From positions 186,001 to 250,000 of the forward strand of contig JAXLXV010000008.1 of the NCBI GenBank assembly GCA_046327745.1: a DNA stretch of 64,000 bases, read 5' to 3'. A model generated the notes under the pieces. The model did no database searches. It was not told where the DNA came from and was given only the letters and a program-made list of their open reading frames with translations. This document shows positions 34,931 to 44,654 of the stretch, in pieces (the stretch's first letter is position 1; each line of letters opens with the position of its first letter). This DNA is from JABAQJ01 sp046327745 (lineage in GTDB: Bacteria > Gemmatimonadota > Gemmatimonadetes > Gemmatimonadales > Gemmatimonadaceae). The translations under genes and the position numbers were made by a program.

Positions 34931-36109
34931 TTAGGCCCTGATCGTGAATGCCCTGGATGTCGCCGGCTTGAGCGGAATCTCGCCGAGTGTGCCGACGACC
35001 GTCAGCGTATAGACGCCGCGGGTCGGGATCCGGATGTTCGGGAAGGTCGCCGTACCATCGCTTTGCGTGATGGCGTGGAAGGTGACATTCCCAGGCTGCA
35101 GCGTCATGTCGATCTGCACGCCGCCGATGGGCGTCCCCAGGTTGGTGAGGGCCCGAACTTGGACCGCCGGCGAGATCGGTTGCTTGATGATGCCGTCGCT
35201 AGGTTGCTGCGTGAAAGTGATCGCGTCATTTCGTGGGGTGACGATCACCGCGCCCGAGGGGCTAAGTCCGCTCAAGCTGCCTCCCACGCCACCCAATCCG
35301 AAGACGCCATTGCCGGCCGCGCAGAAGGAGAGCGACACCAAGCCAAGCACTGATGAGGAGGGCTGCGCGTTATGCAGGAGGCGCGGAAGATTGTAGAGGG
35401 CCGGATCGATACAGATGCCCGCGTTCAACGGCGCGTTGGCAGGAAACACCGGATGCGCGGGGAACGACGACAGCTCAAACCCCGTCACCGGCACGCTGCC
35501 GTTCATGACGGGTGGCTCGGTGGTGAACGTGCTGACCGGACGTTCGTATCCAAACAGCAAGAGTCGCTGACCGGTGGTCGCGCTCCAGTTGGGGGTTTCA
35601 GCGCCCCATTCCGGGTTCGCGGGAATGCGCTGGCCAGGCGACGCATCAAAGGCCATGGCCGAGCCCGTGGGATCTTGTACGCCGGACCGTACTTCGATCA
35701 GGCCGTCACTAATGGCGACGTCCAGCGAGTCGAGATCGGTTGGATAGGCGGTTGAGCTGGTGCAGCCAATGAAACCCTTCACGACATTCTCGCCATCGGC
35801 GCCTGTGCCGCTCTGACTCGTCGTTCCCCTGGCCGCCGCTACACGCGCCATGCCGTCGAACGCCTTCCGGTCAGCGGCCGGCGTCCCGCCCGGTTGCCAC
35901 AGATCTTCGACGTCAGCGATGATGGCGAAGACTTCATCGCGCGGTGATGAAAAGAAACTGCGCGCACTTGATCGCAACGCCGTGAAGTCACAGGCAATCG
36001 GCGCCGCGCCTAACGAACTGACAGGAACGGTGCCAAGAATCGTGGGACTCGGCTCACGGCCGCAGGCGACCAGGAGACCAGCAGCAACAAGGACGGCGAT
36101 CGTGCGCAT
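34931..36109 (-). CDS. lipoprotein with C-terminal Ig-like domain, function unknown
   Basis: Exported lipoprotein of 392 residues. The signal ends in LLVAC (Cys16). The central region has no match I recognise. The last 90 residues read as a bacterial Ig-like (Big) module: ITFTQQPSDGIIKQPISPAVQVRAL, then GTATFPNIRIPTRGVYTLTV, with the usual alternating strands. A glycine-rich turn (GVFGLGGVGGSLSG) precedes that domain. Probably a surface or periplasmic binding protein. Single gene. Confidence 0.7.
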   Translation of the reverse strand: MRTIAVLVAAGLLVACGREPSPTILGTVPVSSLGAAPIACDFTALRSSARSFFSSPRDEVFAIIADVEDLWQPGGTPAADRKAFDGMARVAAARGTTSQSGTGADGENVVKGFIGCTSSTAYPTDLDSLDVAISDGLIEVRSGVQDPTGSAMAFDASPGQRIPANPEWGAETPNWSATTGQRLLLFGYERPVSTFTTEPPVMNGSVPVTGFELSSFPAHPVFPANAPLNAGICIDPALYNLPRLLHNAQPSSSVLGLVSLSFCAAGNGVFGLGGVGGSLSGLSPSGAVIVTPRNDAITFTQQPSDGIIKQPISPAVQVRALTNLGTPIGGVQIDMTLQPGNVTFHAITQSDGTATFPNIRIPTRGVYTLTVVGTLGEIPLKPATSRAFTIRA

Positions 36110-36188
36110 GGCAGACCCGATTGGTCAGAGGCTCTCCATAGTGCACGACGTGTAAATAAATGCGCTAGTACCGGCAGCTTTGGCCGAC

Positions 36189-38708
36189 CTATCGAGCCCC
36201 GATGAGTGCCTTGTAACGGGGGTCCTCACGGATCGGATCTAGCCACCACGACTCGTCGTGCTGGGCGAGGGCGCGCTGCTGCGGGTTGTTCGCCAGGTAT
36301 TTGGTCAGCAGGCGGATGGCGTCGTCCTTGTCTCCCACCTGAGCGCGGGCAAAGGCTTCGAGTTGCGTCAGTTCGCTGGTGGGGTCCAGCTGGCCCGTGG
36401 CCCGCGAGGCGACCATGACATGCCTCGCGCTATCGGGAGGCAGCCCTGCCCTGATCAACGCGATCGCGGCGATCATGCCGCCTTTGTGCTTATCGAATTC
36501 GGTCAAATTGGCCGGACTCGCCTTCACATACGCATCCACGGCCGCCCAGATGGAGTCAACATTTGGCTTCTGCCCGGGCATGGTGAGCAACCAGAGGCGA
36601 CACTCGCTGAAGCGAAAGTTCTCGGGGAAGCGTTCGCGTCCGACGGAGCACCACTTGGCCACCTCGGTGTGGCTACCCAAGTCCAGCGATGTCATGACCA
36701 GGCGGTACACGGTCTTGTCGGCGTCCACGAGGTACGGATCGGACTCGTACGCCGTCTGGGCCGCGAGCTTCGCCTCGGAGGTCTGCGATTTCGCCATGAG
36801 CAGATGGCTGAGCGTGTTCCAGGCAGAAGCCTGCAACGCGTTAGCCGCAATCGAGGCGCGAAAGTCCTTCTCGGCGTCGGCGAGCAGTCGATCGGCACTG
36901 GCCGCGTCCGGGGCCAAGTTCAGGAGCCATCGCAAATAGGTCAGGGTGGCGCGAGACTCCAGGGCGTCCGCGTCGCCTGGGCTGCGACGGACAGCCTCGC
37001 CTGCATACGACAATCCGATGTCGATGTACTTCGCGTACTGCGTGGGGTCGCCGGGGCCGAGCAGTCGGGCAAGACGATAGGCGAGCTTGGCGCGCTCCGC
37101 GGGCGGCGCGGCCCATCGGCTGTCCATCGTCTGCACTGCCGCCAGCTGCGAATCGGCTTGTATGAGCTGGCGACTGGCGGCTTCTACCTGCCCGTCGGCG
37201 AGCAGCGTGCTGGCGCCGGATACGGTTTCCAGCGCTCGCTGCATGGCCTCCCATGCCTTCGGATCGCGGCTGCCACCCTTACTGACCAGGAGTTCCACCT
37301 CGTGACCAACCTGCTTGCGCAGGAAGCGAGAGACTTCTGCCGCCAGGTCATCCTGCAGCGCAAAGAGGTCGGCACGCGACCGGTTGTCCAAGGTGGTGGA
37401 TCCGATCTCGCGTCGTGTCAGCGCGTCTTCCACGGAGATGCGCAGCCGCAACCGGTCCCCGGACTGCGACACGCTGCCGCTCACGATCGTTCCGACCTTC
37501 AGCAGCCGGCCAACGCTGTCGCTGGACAATTTCTGCGCCTTCAGCGGCAACACACCGTTGCGTGAGATCACAGTGAACGGCTTCACGCGAGCCAGTTCGG
37601 AAATCAGTGCCTCGGTGAAGCCGTCGGCGAGCGGACGGAGCTCACCATTCGGGCTCTGATCGTCGAAGTAGAGGACGGCGATGTGATTGGGGTCGAAATC
37701 CGTACCGATACGCTCGACGGCTGGTGTGGCCCCCCATTGCGACCACGCGCCCCAGCCTAACGCGGAAAGAATGAGGATTCCCAGCGCCACCAGTCCCATC
37801 GTACGCCGGCCGCGCGGTGGAACGGGCGCGGGAATGGCCGTGCGTTGTCCTGTCCGCGTTGGAGGTTCACGATGAGTACGTCCGGTGAGAGCGTCGGCGA
37901 ATTCCACCGCCGTCCTGAAACGGTCGGCCGCGGTCTTCTCCAGCGCGCACAGCACCGCGTCTTCCACTTGTTGCGTGACACTCGGCCGCACAATGCGGAT
38001 GCTGGGCACTTGCTCCAACGCGTGCTTGGCCATCAGGGCCATGGGCGATGGGCCACTGAAAGGAGGTGCGCCGGCGAGCATCTCGTACAGCACACAGCCG
38101 AGGGCGTAAATGTCGCTGGCTGGCGTCAGGTCACGTTCTCCGGCCGCTTGCTCCGGACTCATGTACGTGGGCGTCCCGATCGCGACGCCCGTCAGGGTCA
38201 ACTTTTCGCCGCCGGCATCGGTGACTGCCTTGGCGATGCCGAAGTCTGCGACGATGGCATGCGATCCCGCCAACAGGATGTTCGCGGGCTTGATGTCGCG
38301 GTGAATGACGGCGTTGTCATGGGCGTAGGCGAGTGCCTCCGCCACCTGTTCGGCGATCGACAGCGCCTGATCGATCGGCAGCTGTTTTTCTCGGTCGAGT
38401 CGATCGCGCAGCGACTCACCATCGACCAGCGGCATGACGTAATACAGCATGCCGTCCTCGTCGCCGGAGTCCAGCACGCCCAGGATGTTGGGGTGCACGA
38501 GGTTCCTGCCCACTTCGATCTCTTTCAGGAAGCGCGTCGCGCCCAATGTCGCGGCCAGGTCCGGGTCGAGCACCTTCACAGCGACCCGCGTGTTCGACGT
38601 CAGGTCGGTAGCGACGAACACGACTGCCATGCCCCCTCGACCGAGGATACGCTCGATCTGGTAGCGGCCCTGCAGACGACGTCCTATCACGTCCAGCGTT
38701 TGGGTCAT
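36189..38708 (-). CDS. membrane serine/threonine kinase with TolB-like and TPR regions
   Basis: Protein of 839 residues. ATG 38708 is chosen because the kinase begins at once. A further 12 residues in frame look spurious. The Hanks-type kinase domain (15-275) has GRGGMAVVF, VAVKVL (Lys), HRDIKPANIL, DFGIAK and GTPTYMSPEQ. One membrane helix (about 308-328, MGLVALGILILSALGWGAW) follows. Outside is a FlgO/TolB-like domain (IAVLYFDDQSPNGELRPLADGFTEALISEL), then TPR-like helices to the C-terminus (residues about 480-835). Such kinases are common in Gemmatimonadota-like genomes and signal envelope state. Substrates are unknown. Confidence 0.94.
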   Translation of the reverse strand: MTQTLDVIGRRLQGRYQIERILGRGGMAVVFVATDLTSNTRVAVKVLDPDLAATLGATRFLKEIEVGRNLVHPNILGVLDSGDEDGMLYYVMPLVDGESLRDRLDREKQLPIDQALSIAEQVAEALAYAHDNAVIHRDIKPANILLAGSHAIVADFGIAKAVTDAGGEKLTLTGVAIGTPTYMSPEQAAGERDLTPASDIYALGCVLYEMLAGAPPFSGPSPMALMAKHALEQVPSIRIVRPSVTQQVEDAVLCALEKTAADRFRTAVEFADALTGRTHREPPTRTGQRTAIPAPVPPRGRRTMGLVALGILILSALGWGAWSQWGATPAVERIGTDFDPNHIAVLYFDDQSPNGELRPLADGFTEALISELARVKPFTVISRNGVLPLKAQKLSSDSVGRLLKVGTIVSGSVSQSGDRLRLRISVEDALTRREIGSTTLDNRSRADLFALQDDLAAEVSRFLRKQVGHEVELLVSKGGSRDPKAWEAMQRALETVSGASTLLADGQVEAASRQLIQADSQLAAVQTMDSRWAAPPAERAKLAYRLARLLGPGDPTQYAKYIDIGLSYAGEAVRRSPGDADALESRATLTYLRWLLNLAPDAASADRLLADAEKDFRASIAANALQASAWNTLSHLLMAKSQTSEAKLAAQTAYESDPYLVDADKTVYRLVMTSLDLGSHTEVAKWCSVGRERFPENFRFSECRLWLLTMPGQKPNVDSIWAAVDAYVKASPANLTEFDKHKGGMIAAIALIRAGLPPDSARHVMVASRATGQLDPTSELTQLEAFARAQVGDKDDAIRLLTKYLANNPQQRALAQHDESWWLDPIREDPRYKALIGAR

Positions 38709-38880
38709 GCCGGGGATCCTGGCTCGCGGAGCATCACTGACCACCGGATACTATGGATGGTAGAGGCGGGCGGCCAGAGCGCTGCCGTGATGGGTAGTCG
38801 GGTTCGCGCCGGCGAGATGAGCTTGAGTGGTAACTTGCCGCCCGGAGGGCAGGCGAGGTCTCGTTCCGCCTGGATAGCCA

Positions 38881-38912
38881 AGCGCCCCCGGGACTGAGAT
38901 CCCGGGGGCGCT
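38881..38912 (-). terminator. strong hairpin terminator
   Basis: A perfect 13-base stem (AGCGCCCCCGGGA with TCCCGGGGGCGCT) has a six-base loop. It is 25 bases past the stop of the 38937-39602 gene and ahead of the kinase gene, so the two are separately transcribed. Confidence 0.75.
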
Positions 38913-38936
38913 GGCTTCGAACGAGCGGGGGAACGG

Positions 38937-39602
38937 CTACTTCGCTGGAACGCGAAGCCCTGCGTGCTGTCCCTGTCGCACATCAATGCGCTCGCTCGCC
39001 ATATCCTGACCATTCGGCAGGTGCACGAAGATCACGATCGATTTATCGGCCCGAATGATCGACTTCGGCAGCCGCAACGTCGCACGCTCGTTGGGCCTCA
39101 CATCCCCCAGCCGCACGGCGAAGGTACTCATTTGGGCCAGTACGGTCACCGGTTCGGCGCGGGCATTTTCAACGGTCAGGGTCGTGGTGGCCAACTCTTC
39201 GGGCGTCAGCATCTCCTGCATCGAGTCAGCGGGTTCGGCCAGTCCACCTTCGGGTGGCACCAGCAGGCCGATGTGCGCCCGCCGCGGGAGCGAGAAGTGT
39301 TGCGTGGAGAGATCTCCCTCACCGTCAGGTCGGACAAACAGCTGGATATCCGTGCGGCCTTCGAGCGCCCAGGCCGGCAGCCGCAACGTGGACATGCCGA
39401 GTGCCGGGACTACCCCAAGCCGTCGGTCAAACCTCCCATACTCCAGATAAACCGCGATGGGCTTCTTTCGTGCATTCTGCACGGTAATGACGTTCACGGT
39501 ATCCGTCGTCACCATGGCCGGCAATTTCTGGGGATTCTGCGCCGGCAGCGTTGTCGCCAGCATCCCAGTGCCGAATGCCATCACTGCGACGAAGCGTTTC
39601 AT
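38937..39602 (-). CDS. exported protein of unknown function
   Basis: Protein of 221 residues with a signal peptide ending at LPAQ. ATG 39602 has GGAGGGG close upstream. The mature chain is two similar beta-rich halves. The first is VNVITVQNARKKPIAVYLEY with FDRRLGVVPALGMSTLRLP; the second is TTLTVENARAEPVTVLAQM with FAVRLGDVRPNERATLRLP. It is therefore an internal duplication of a module of about 90 residues. Each half resembles an immunoglobulin-like fold. No family name can be given. Confidence 0.75.
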   Translation of the reverse strand: MKRFVAVMAFGTGMLATTLPAQNPQKLPAMVTTDTVNVITVQNARKKPIAVYLEYGRFDRRLGVVPALGMSTLRLPAWALEGRTDIQLFVRPDGEGDLSTQHFSLPRRAHIGLLVPPEGGLAEPADSMQEMLTPEELATTTLTVENARAEPVTVLAQMSTFAVRLGDVRPNERATLRLPKSIIRADKSIVIFVHLPNGQDMASERIDVRQGQHAGLRVPAK

Positions 39603-39893
39603 ACACCCCTCCCGATCCGCGATGTGGACCAGCTGTGTCGAGTCGACAGACACAACACTCAAGATGGTTCGCGTCGACTACGCTGAATCCACCGGTAGCA
39701 TAGGAAAGACCTCCCCCGAGGGGTATCGGCGTTTTGGGGCCACGCGCGTCATCCCTTCCTTTGCACCCAAGGGAAAAGCAGGTAACCTCAGGCGGACCCC
39801 ATAGGGGCTTAATGCGGTGAAATGGACGCGCCTCACGACGCGCCTCCAGATACAACGCGGTACCGCCTGCAGACGACGGAGACAGACACAGCC

Positions 39894-40715
39894 ATGGAAC
39901 AGCGCGCACTCGGCAACAGCGGTCTGAAGGTACCAGTGGTAGGCATGGGGACTTGGCGCACCTTCGACGTGCGTGGCGCGGCTGCGGAAACGAATGCCCG
40001 GCACGTAGTCGACGCGGCGCTGGCCTCAGGCGCCAACTTCTTCGACTCCTCACCGATGTACGGCCAGGCGGAGCGGGTACTGGGGGGAAGTGTGCGAGAT
40101 CGCCGAGGCGACGTCTTGATCGCCACGAAGGTGTGGACGCCCTCGCCTGAGGAGGGCCGCAAGCAGGCGGAGTTCGCGCTGGCCTGCTTCAGCGGGCACG
40201 TAGACCTCTATCAGGTGCACAACCTCGTGAGCTGGCAGCAACAACTTCAGCTGCTGGAAGAGCTGCAAGCCCGTGGTCAGGTGACGGCCATTGGTGCCAC
40301 GCACTATCAGTCCTCCGCGCTTGCTGAGTTGCAGCAGGTGATGCGCAGCGGGCGAATTACGGCGATTCAGGTTCCGTACAATCCGCAGCAACGCGAGGTC
40401 GAGCGTGCCGTGTTGCCGCTGGCGGCCGACTTAGGTATCGGTGTGGTAGTGATGCGGCCGTTCGCCGAAGGCGGATTGATGCGCGTGCCGCCGAGTGCGC
40501 GCGCACTGGAGCCGCTGGCGCCGTTCGGCGCGGAGACATGGGGGCAGGTCTTGTTGAAGTGGGTCTTGAGTGACCCACGATGTCACTTGGCGATCCCGGC
40601 CACATCGCACCCTGAGCGCATGACGGAGAATGCGCGGGCCGGCCAGCCCCCGTGGTTTGGACCGGAGGAGCGCGACTACGTCGTCCGGCTTGTCGAAGGC
40701 ATGAAGACGCGGTGA
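39894..40715 (+). CDS. aldo/keto reductase
   Basis: NAD(P)H-dependent oxidoreductase of 273 residues with a TIM-barrel fold. The start is ATG 39894, beginning MEQRALGNSGLKVPVVGMGTW as in the family. The catalytic tetrad is readable: Asp in NFFDSSPMYGQ, Tyr in the same motif, Lys in IATKVW and His in YQVHN. The NADP-binding region is less canonical, with IPATSHPERMTENA near the end. It reduces carbonyls; the substrate is unknown. A 25-residue longer frame exists upstream but is unlike the family. Confidence 0.92.
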   Translation: MEQRALGNSGLKVPVVGMGTWRTFDVRGAAAETNARHVVDAALASGANFFDSSPMYGQAERVLGGSVRDRRGDVLIATKVWTPSPEEGRKQAEFALACFSGHVDLYQVHNLVSWQQQLQLLEELQARGQVTAIGATHYQSSALAELQQVMRSGRITAIQVPYNPQQREVERAVLPLAADLGIGVVVMRPFAEGGLMRVPPSARALEPLAPFGAETWGQVLLKWVLSDPRCHLAIPATSHPERMTENARAGQPPWFGPEERDYVVRLVEGMKTR

Positions 40716-40760
40716 TCTTGATGATCACATCTTGACAATCAAGATGAACGGTCACTATCG
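40715..40760 (+). promoter_or_regulatory. PadR promoter/operator
   Basis: ATCTTGAT (40715-40722) and ATCAAGAT (40738-40745) are perfect inverted arms 15 bases apart. They flank TTGACA at 40732-40737, with a weak -10 (CTATCG, 40755-40760) 17 bases on. A third half-site (TCTTGA) overlaps the -35. The layout fits autorepression of the PadR and permease operon. Confidence 0.65.
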
Positions 40761-40793
40761 TCGAGGGGTCGACCGACGACAGGGGGCGAACGC

Positions 40794-41129
40794 GTGGATG
40801 AACCGAATACCGATGTCATTCAAGGGACCATGGACATGCTCATCCTGAAGACGCTCAGTCTGCAGCCGTTGCATGGCTTCGGCATTGCTCGTCGCATCGA
40901 GCAGATTTCGCGCGGCGTGTTCAAGGTCAATCCAGGGTCGTTGCTGACGGCCCTGCAGAGGCTGGAGCGTGCCGGATGGTTGGATGCGGAATGGCAGCAG
41001 ACGGAGAACGCGCGCCGCGCCCGTGTGTACGCGCTCACTCGTGCTGGTCGCAAGCAGCTCGATGTAGAGACGGAGGACTGGTCCCGGCGCGTTTCGGCAG
41101 TCGCCCGTTTGCTCAAGGCGGAGGCGTAG
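40794..41129 (+). CDS. PadR-family transcriptional regulator
   Basis: Winged-helix repressor of 111 residues (GTG start). The PadR domain spans 11-85: GTMDMLILKTLSLQPLHGFGIARRIEQIS, then VNPGSLLTALQRLERAGWL and RRARVYALTRAGRKQL. It is placed nine bases before an ABC-type permease of the ADOP class, the standard PadR-permease pair of Acidobacteria and related phyla, where the regulator controls the permease. An inverted-repeat operator lies upstream. Confidence 0.94.
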   Translation: MDEPNTDVIQGTMDMLILKTLSLQPLHGFGIARRIEQISRGVFKVNPGSLLTALQRLERAGWLDAEWQQTENARRARVYALTRAGRKQLDVETEDWSRRVSAVARLLKAEA

Positions 41130-41138
41130 CCGTTTCGT

Positions 41139-43772
41139 ATGTGGCGTCGCTTCATTCGAGGCGTGGTCGCGCTGGTGCGCGGCGAATCGAGCGAGCGCGA
41201 GCTGGATGAGGAGATCCAGCATTACCTGGAGCAGGCGGCGGCGACGCACGTCGGCCGCGGGGCATCTCCTGATGACGCCATGCGGCTGGCCCGGTTGGAG
41301 CTGGGCAGTGCGACCGCGGTACGGCAGCAGGTTCGTGAGTCGGGATGGGAAAGCACTGTGGTCGCCATGCTCTCGGATGCTCGTTATGCGCTGCGACGCC
41401 TGCGGTCGTCTCCAGCGTTCTCCTCGATCACCGTTCTCACGCTCGCGGTCGGGATCGGCGCGACCACGGCTATCTTCAGCGCCGTCAACGCCATCTTGTT
41501 GGAGCCATTGCCTTACCCACAGCCGCAACGGATCGTGACCCTGCGGGAGGTGGGCAACGGCAGCGCCACCAATCAAAGCACGTTTGGCATGTACCGTGGC
41601 CTGCTGGAACGCAACCATGTCTTCAGCGACCTGGCGGCCAGCAAGTCGTGGCAGCCATCACTCACCGGTGTGCAGCAGGCGGAACGGCTCAACGGCCAGC
41701 GTGTCTCGTCCTCGTTCTTCCGTGTGCTTGGCGTTGGCCCCGTCCTCGGCCGCGACTTTGACGAAGCCGACGATGTGGTCCGCGGTCCGAACCATGTGGT
41801 GCTAAGCGATGCCTTGTGGCGCCGGCGATTCGCTGCCGACCCAGCGATCATCGGTCGACTGGTTCGACTGGATGACATCTCGTTCACGGTGGTCGGCGTG
41901 CTCCCTCCGTCATTCGAAAACGCTCTCGCTCCCACGGCGGACGTGTACGCGCCGCTTCAGTATGACCTATCCGAAGGGCGGGCGTGGGGGCATCACCTGC
42001 GCATCATCGGGCGACTGAAGGCGGACCGCGCGGTTGACCTGGCGTCTCGCGAAGTGAATGCCATGGGACGCGATGTGTTGGTCCAGTGGCGTCCCGAGAC
42101 GTACGGTGCGGGCACGACGTTCTACGTGATGGGGCTGCAAGACGAGCTGACGCAAGGTGTCCGCCGAGCGTTGCTGCTGATCCTGGCCGCAGCGGCACTC
42201 GTGCTGGTGATTGCCTGCGTCAACGTCACCAACCTGTTGCTGGCTCGTGGCGTATTGCGACGTGGCGAGTTTGCTGTTCGCGCCGCACTTGGCGCGGCCC
42301 GAGGTCGGCTCGTTCGCCAACTGCTGACCGAGAGTCTCGTCCTGGGTGCGGTGGGCGGCTCCCTGGGTACCGTGATCGCCATCCTTGGTGCGCGCGCTAT
42401 TGTGGCCATGAGCCCGCCCGAGCTCCCGCGGATCGCCGCGGTGGGTGTGGACGGGCGTGTCCTGTCCTTCGCGTTGCTGCTGACGACCACGATTTCCCTG
42501 GCCGTGGGCCTCATGCCCGCGTGGCACGCGGCCGCGGGCGATCCGCAGCGTGACTTGCAGCTGGGGTCACGTCGTACCATCGGCGGCCATCGCGGCGTAC
42601 GCAACATGCTGGTGGTGGCCGAGGTCGCGCTGGCGTTGATGCTGCTGGTGAGTTCGGGACTTCTCTTGCGGAGCATCGAACGGTTGTTCGCCGTGCCGGT
42701 CGGATTGGACCCGTCTTCCGTGCTCACGGTGCAGGTGCAGGAGTCTGCCACGCGGTACGCGACCGACAGCGCACGGTACCAGTTCTTTTCGCAAGCATTG
42801 GGGATCATCCAACAGATTCCCGGTGTGACGCAGGTGGCGTTCACCAGCCAGCTGCCACTGAGCGGCGATCAGGACGAGTACGGTGCGTCGTTCGATGCCA
42901 CGCCGACGCAGGCCGCGGCGAAATATCCGGTGTTCCGTTACGCCGTCAGTCCCGGCTACCTGGAGACGATGCGCATTCCGTTGCGCGCCGGGCGACTCCT
43001 GGAGGCACGCGATCGGGAGGGGGCACCGCCGGTTGCGCTAGTGAGCGAATCACTGGCCAAGCTCCGCTTTGGTGCAGCGTCTCCCATCGGCCAGCAGCTG
43101 CGCGTCGGCGGATCACCGGACGTCCCTGCCTTTACGATCGTGGGGGTGGTCGGCGACGTGAAGCAAGTGTCGCTGGCGCTGGACGAGTCGGCGGCGGTGT
43201 ACGTGACGGCCACGCAATGGCACTGGGTGGACAACGTCATGTCGTTCGTGGTGCGCACGCGTGGAGATGCCACGGCGTTGGCGCCCGCGGTGCGCGCTGC
43301 GATCTGGTCGGTCGATCGCGATCAGCCGGTCGTGCGTGTGGCCACCATGGATGAGTTGCTGGCATCCTCAGCGGCACAGCGACGCTTTGCCTTGGTGCTG
43401 TTCGAAGCGTTTGCGGCTACGGCGTTGTTGCTGGCGGCGGCCGGCATTTACGGAATTCTTTCTGGACGGGTGGCCGAGCGTACTCGGGAGATCGGCGTGC
43501 GTGCCGCACTCGGCGCGAGCCGCGCCGACATCCTACGAATGGTCTTACGTCACAGCCTGAGCCTGACGTTCGCGGGCGTGGCCATCGGGCTAGTTGGTGC
43601 GGCGGTCGCCACACGCGCCCTGGTCGCGATGCTGTTTGGCATTTCGCACTTGGACGCGGTCACGTACATCGGTGTGGTGCTGATGTTGGTCGTGGTCGCC
43701 GTGGCGGCGAGCGCGGTGCCAGCGTGGCGCGCCTTGGGCGTAGACCCGGCGACGACGCTACGGACCGACTAG
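41139..43772 (+). CDS. ADOP-type ABC permease (FtsX/MacB, duplicated)
   Basis: Membrane protein of 877 residues. An N-terminal helical prefix (residues 1-85, RELDEEIQHYLEQAA and DDAMRLARLELG) is typical of acidobacterial duplicated orphan permeases (TIGR03434). Then come MacB_PCD (SSPAFSSITVLTLAVGIGATTAIFSAVN), a four-helix FtsX unit (VIACVNVTNLLLARG), a second periplasmic domain and a second FtsX unit (LAAAGIYGILSGRVAERTREIGVRAALGAS). No ATPase gene is adjacent, as usual for this class. It probably works in MacB-like efflux or lipoprotein and peptide signalling. Cotranscribed with padR. Confidence 0.95.
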   Translation: MWRRFIRGVVALVRGESSERELDEEIQHYLEQAAATHVGRGASPDDAMRLARLELGSATAVRQQVRESGWESTVVAMLSDARYALRRLRSSPAFSSITVLTLAVGIGATTAIFSAVNAILLEPLPYPQPQRIVTLREVGNGSATNQSTFGMYRGLLERNHVFSDLAASKSWQPSLTGVQQAERLNGQRVSSSFFRVLGVGPVLGRDFDEADDVVRGPNHVVLSDALWRRRFAADPAIIGRLVRLDDISFTVVGVLPPSFENALAPTADVYAPLQYDLSEGRAWGHHLRIIGRLKADRAVDLASREVNAMGRDVLVQWRPETYGAGTTFYVMGLQDELTQGVRRALLLILAAAALVLVIACVNVTNLLLARGVLRRGEFAVRAALGAARGRLVRQLLTESLVLGAVGGSLGTVIAILGARAIVAMSPPELPRIAAVGVDGRVLSFALLLTTTISLAVGLMPAWHAAAGDPQRDLQLGSRRTIGGHRGVRNMLVVAEVALALMLLVSSGLLLRSIERLFAVPVGLDPSSVLTVQVQESATRYATDSARYQFFSQALGIIQQIPGVTQVAFTSQLPLSGDQDEYGASFDATPTQAAAKYPVFRYAVSPGYLETMRIPLRAGRLLEARDREGAPPVALVSESLAKLRFGAASPIGQQLRVGGSPDVPAFTIVGVVGDVKQVSLALDESAAVYVTATQWHWVDNVMSFVVRTRGDATALAPAVRAAIWSVDRDQPVVRVATMDELLASSAAQRRFALVLFEAFAATALLLAAAGIYGILSGRVAERTREIGVRAALGASRADILRMVLRHSLSLTFAGVAIGLVGAAVATRALVAMLFGISHLDAVTYIGVVLMLVVVAVAASAVPAWRALGVDPATTLRTD

Positions 43773-43905
43773 ACATAGAGCGCCTCATCGCCCCGTCGGC
43801 GCACGTCGTTGTACCCCTTCTGGTGAATGGCAGGCCGCGCGTCGCTGGCTAAGCTGCGATATGGCCTCGTGTGCTGGCAATGTCACAAGTGATCGGCCCC
43901 AGCCG

Positions 43906-44607
43906 ATGGCGCACCGCGTCGTCCGAAATGCCTGCGCGACGCTGGCGGTGTTCGGATGTTTGCATCTGACGACGGCCTGCAGGCTATGGTCGCAACCCAA
44001 CGACGACACCGCCTCGCTCAAGGTGGTGGTGTCGACCATCGATCGCACGCTATGGGTGTTGCGAGGTACGGATACACTGCGCACGGCGCAAGTCGCGGTG
44101 GGGTCCGGCATGGACCTCTCGTATGCCGGGCGACAGTGGGCCTTTGCCACGCCGCGCGGTGACTTTCGCGTGCTCGACAAGCGTCGTGACCCGGTCTGGG
44201 TGCCGCCGGACTGGATGTATGCGGAGGTCGCGCGGGAACATCACTTTGACCTGCGGCACCTAACGGCACGCGGCGAAACGTTGCTGGATGGAACGCGGTT
44301 GGTCATCCGCGATTCTATCGTTGGGTTGGTCAGCGATTCGGGAACGTTCAATCCGCTGCCATTGGATGAGCACATCGTATTCGACGGCATTCTCTTCATT
44401 CCGCCGCTCAATACACAGAACCGACATGTCCACGGTGAACTCGGCGCATACGCGTTGGATCTTGGTCGCGGGTACATGCTGCACGGCACGCCTGATCAGA
44501 CATCAATAGGTACGGCGTCGACACACGGGTGCATTCGCTTACGCGACGACGACCTCAGCTGGCTGTTCGAGCACGTGGCTATTGGAACGCCCGTGGTGAT
44601 CCAGTGA
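43906..44607 (+). CDS. L,D-transpeptidase (YkuD) lipoprotein
   Basis: Cell-wall enzyme of 233 residues that forms 3-3 peptidoglycan crosslinks or attaches proteins. The YkuD catalytic motif is complete: HGTPD, then GTASTHGCIRLRDDDL with catalytic Cys. ATG 43906 is favoured because it gives a signal ending in LTTAC, a lipobox. An upstream ATG at 43861 adds 15 residues that would spoil the signal's n-region. The second half has FIPPLNTQNRHVHGELG before the motif. No ribosome binding site decides between the two starts. Confidence 0.9.
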   Translation: MAHRVVRNACATLAVFGCLHLTTACRLWSQPNDDTASLKVVVSTIDRTLWVLRGTDTLRTAQVAVGSGMDLSYAGRQWAFATPRGDFRVLDKRRDPVWVPPDWMYAEVAREHHFDLRHLTARGETLLDGTRLVIRDSIVGLVSDSGTFNPLPLDEHIVFDGILFIPPLNTQNRHVHGELGAYALDLGRGYMLHGTPDQTSIGTASTHGCIRLRDDDLSWLFEHVAIGTPVVIQ

Positions 44608-44654
44608 CCGTGTCGTGTTTGCTGAGGCGGCTATCGCGTGCGGGGAGGCTGACT

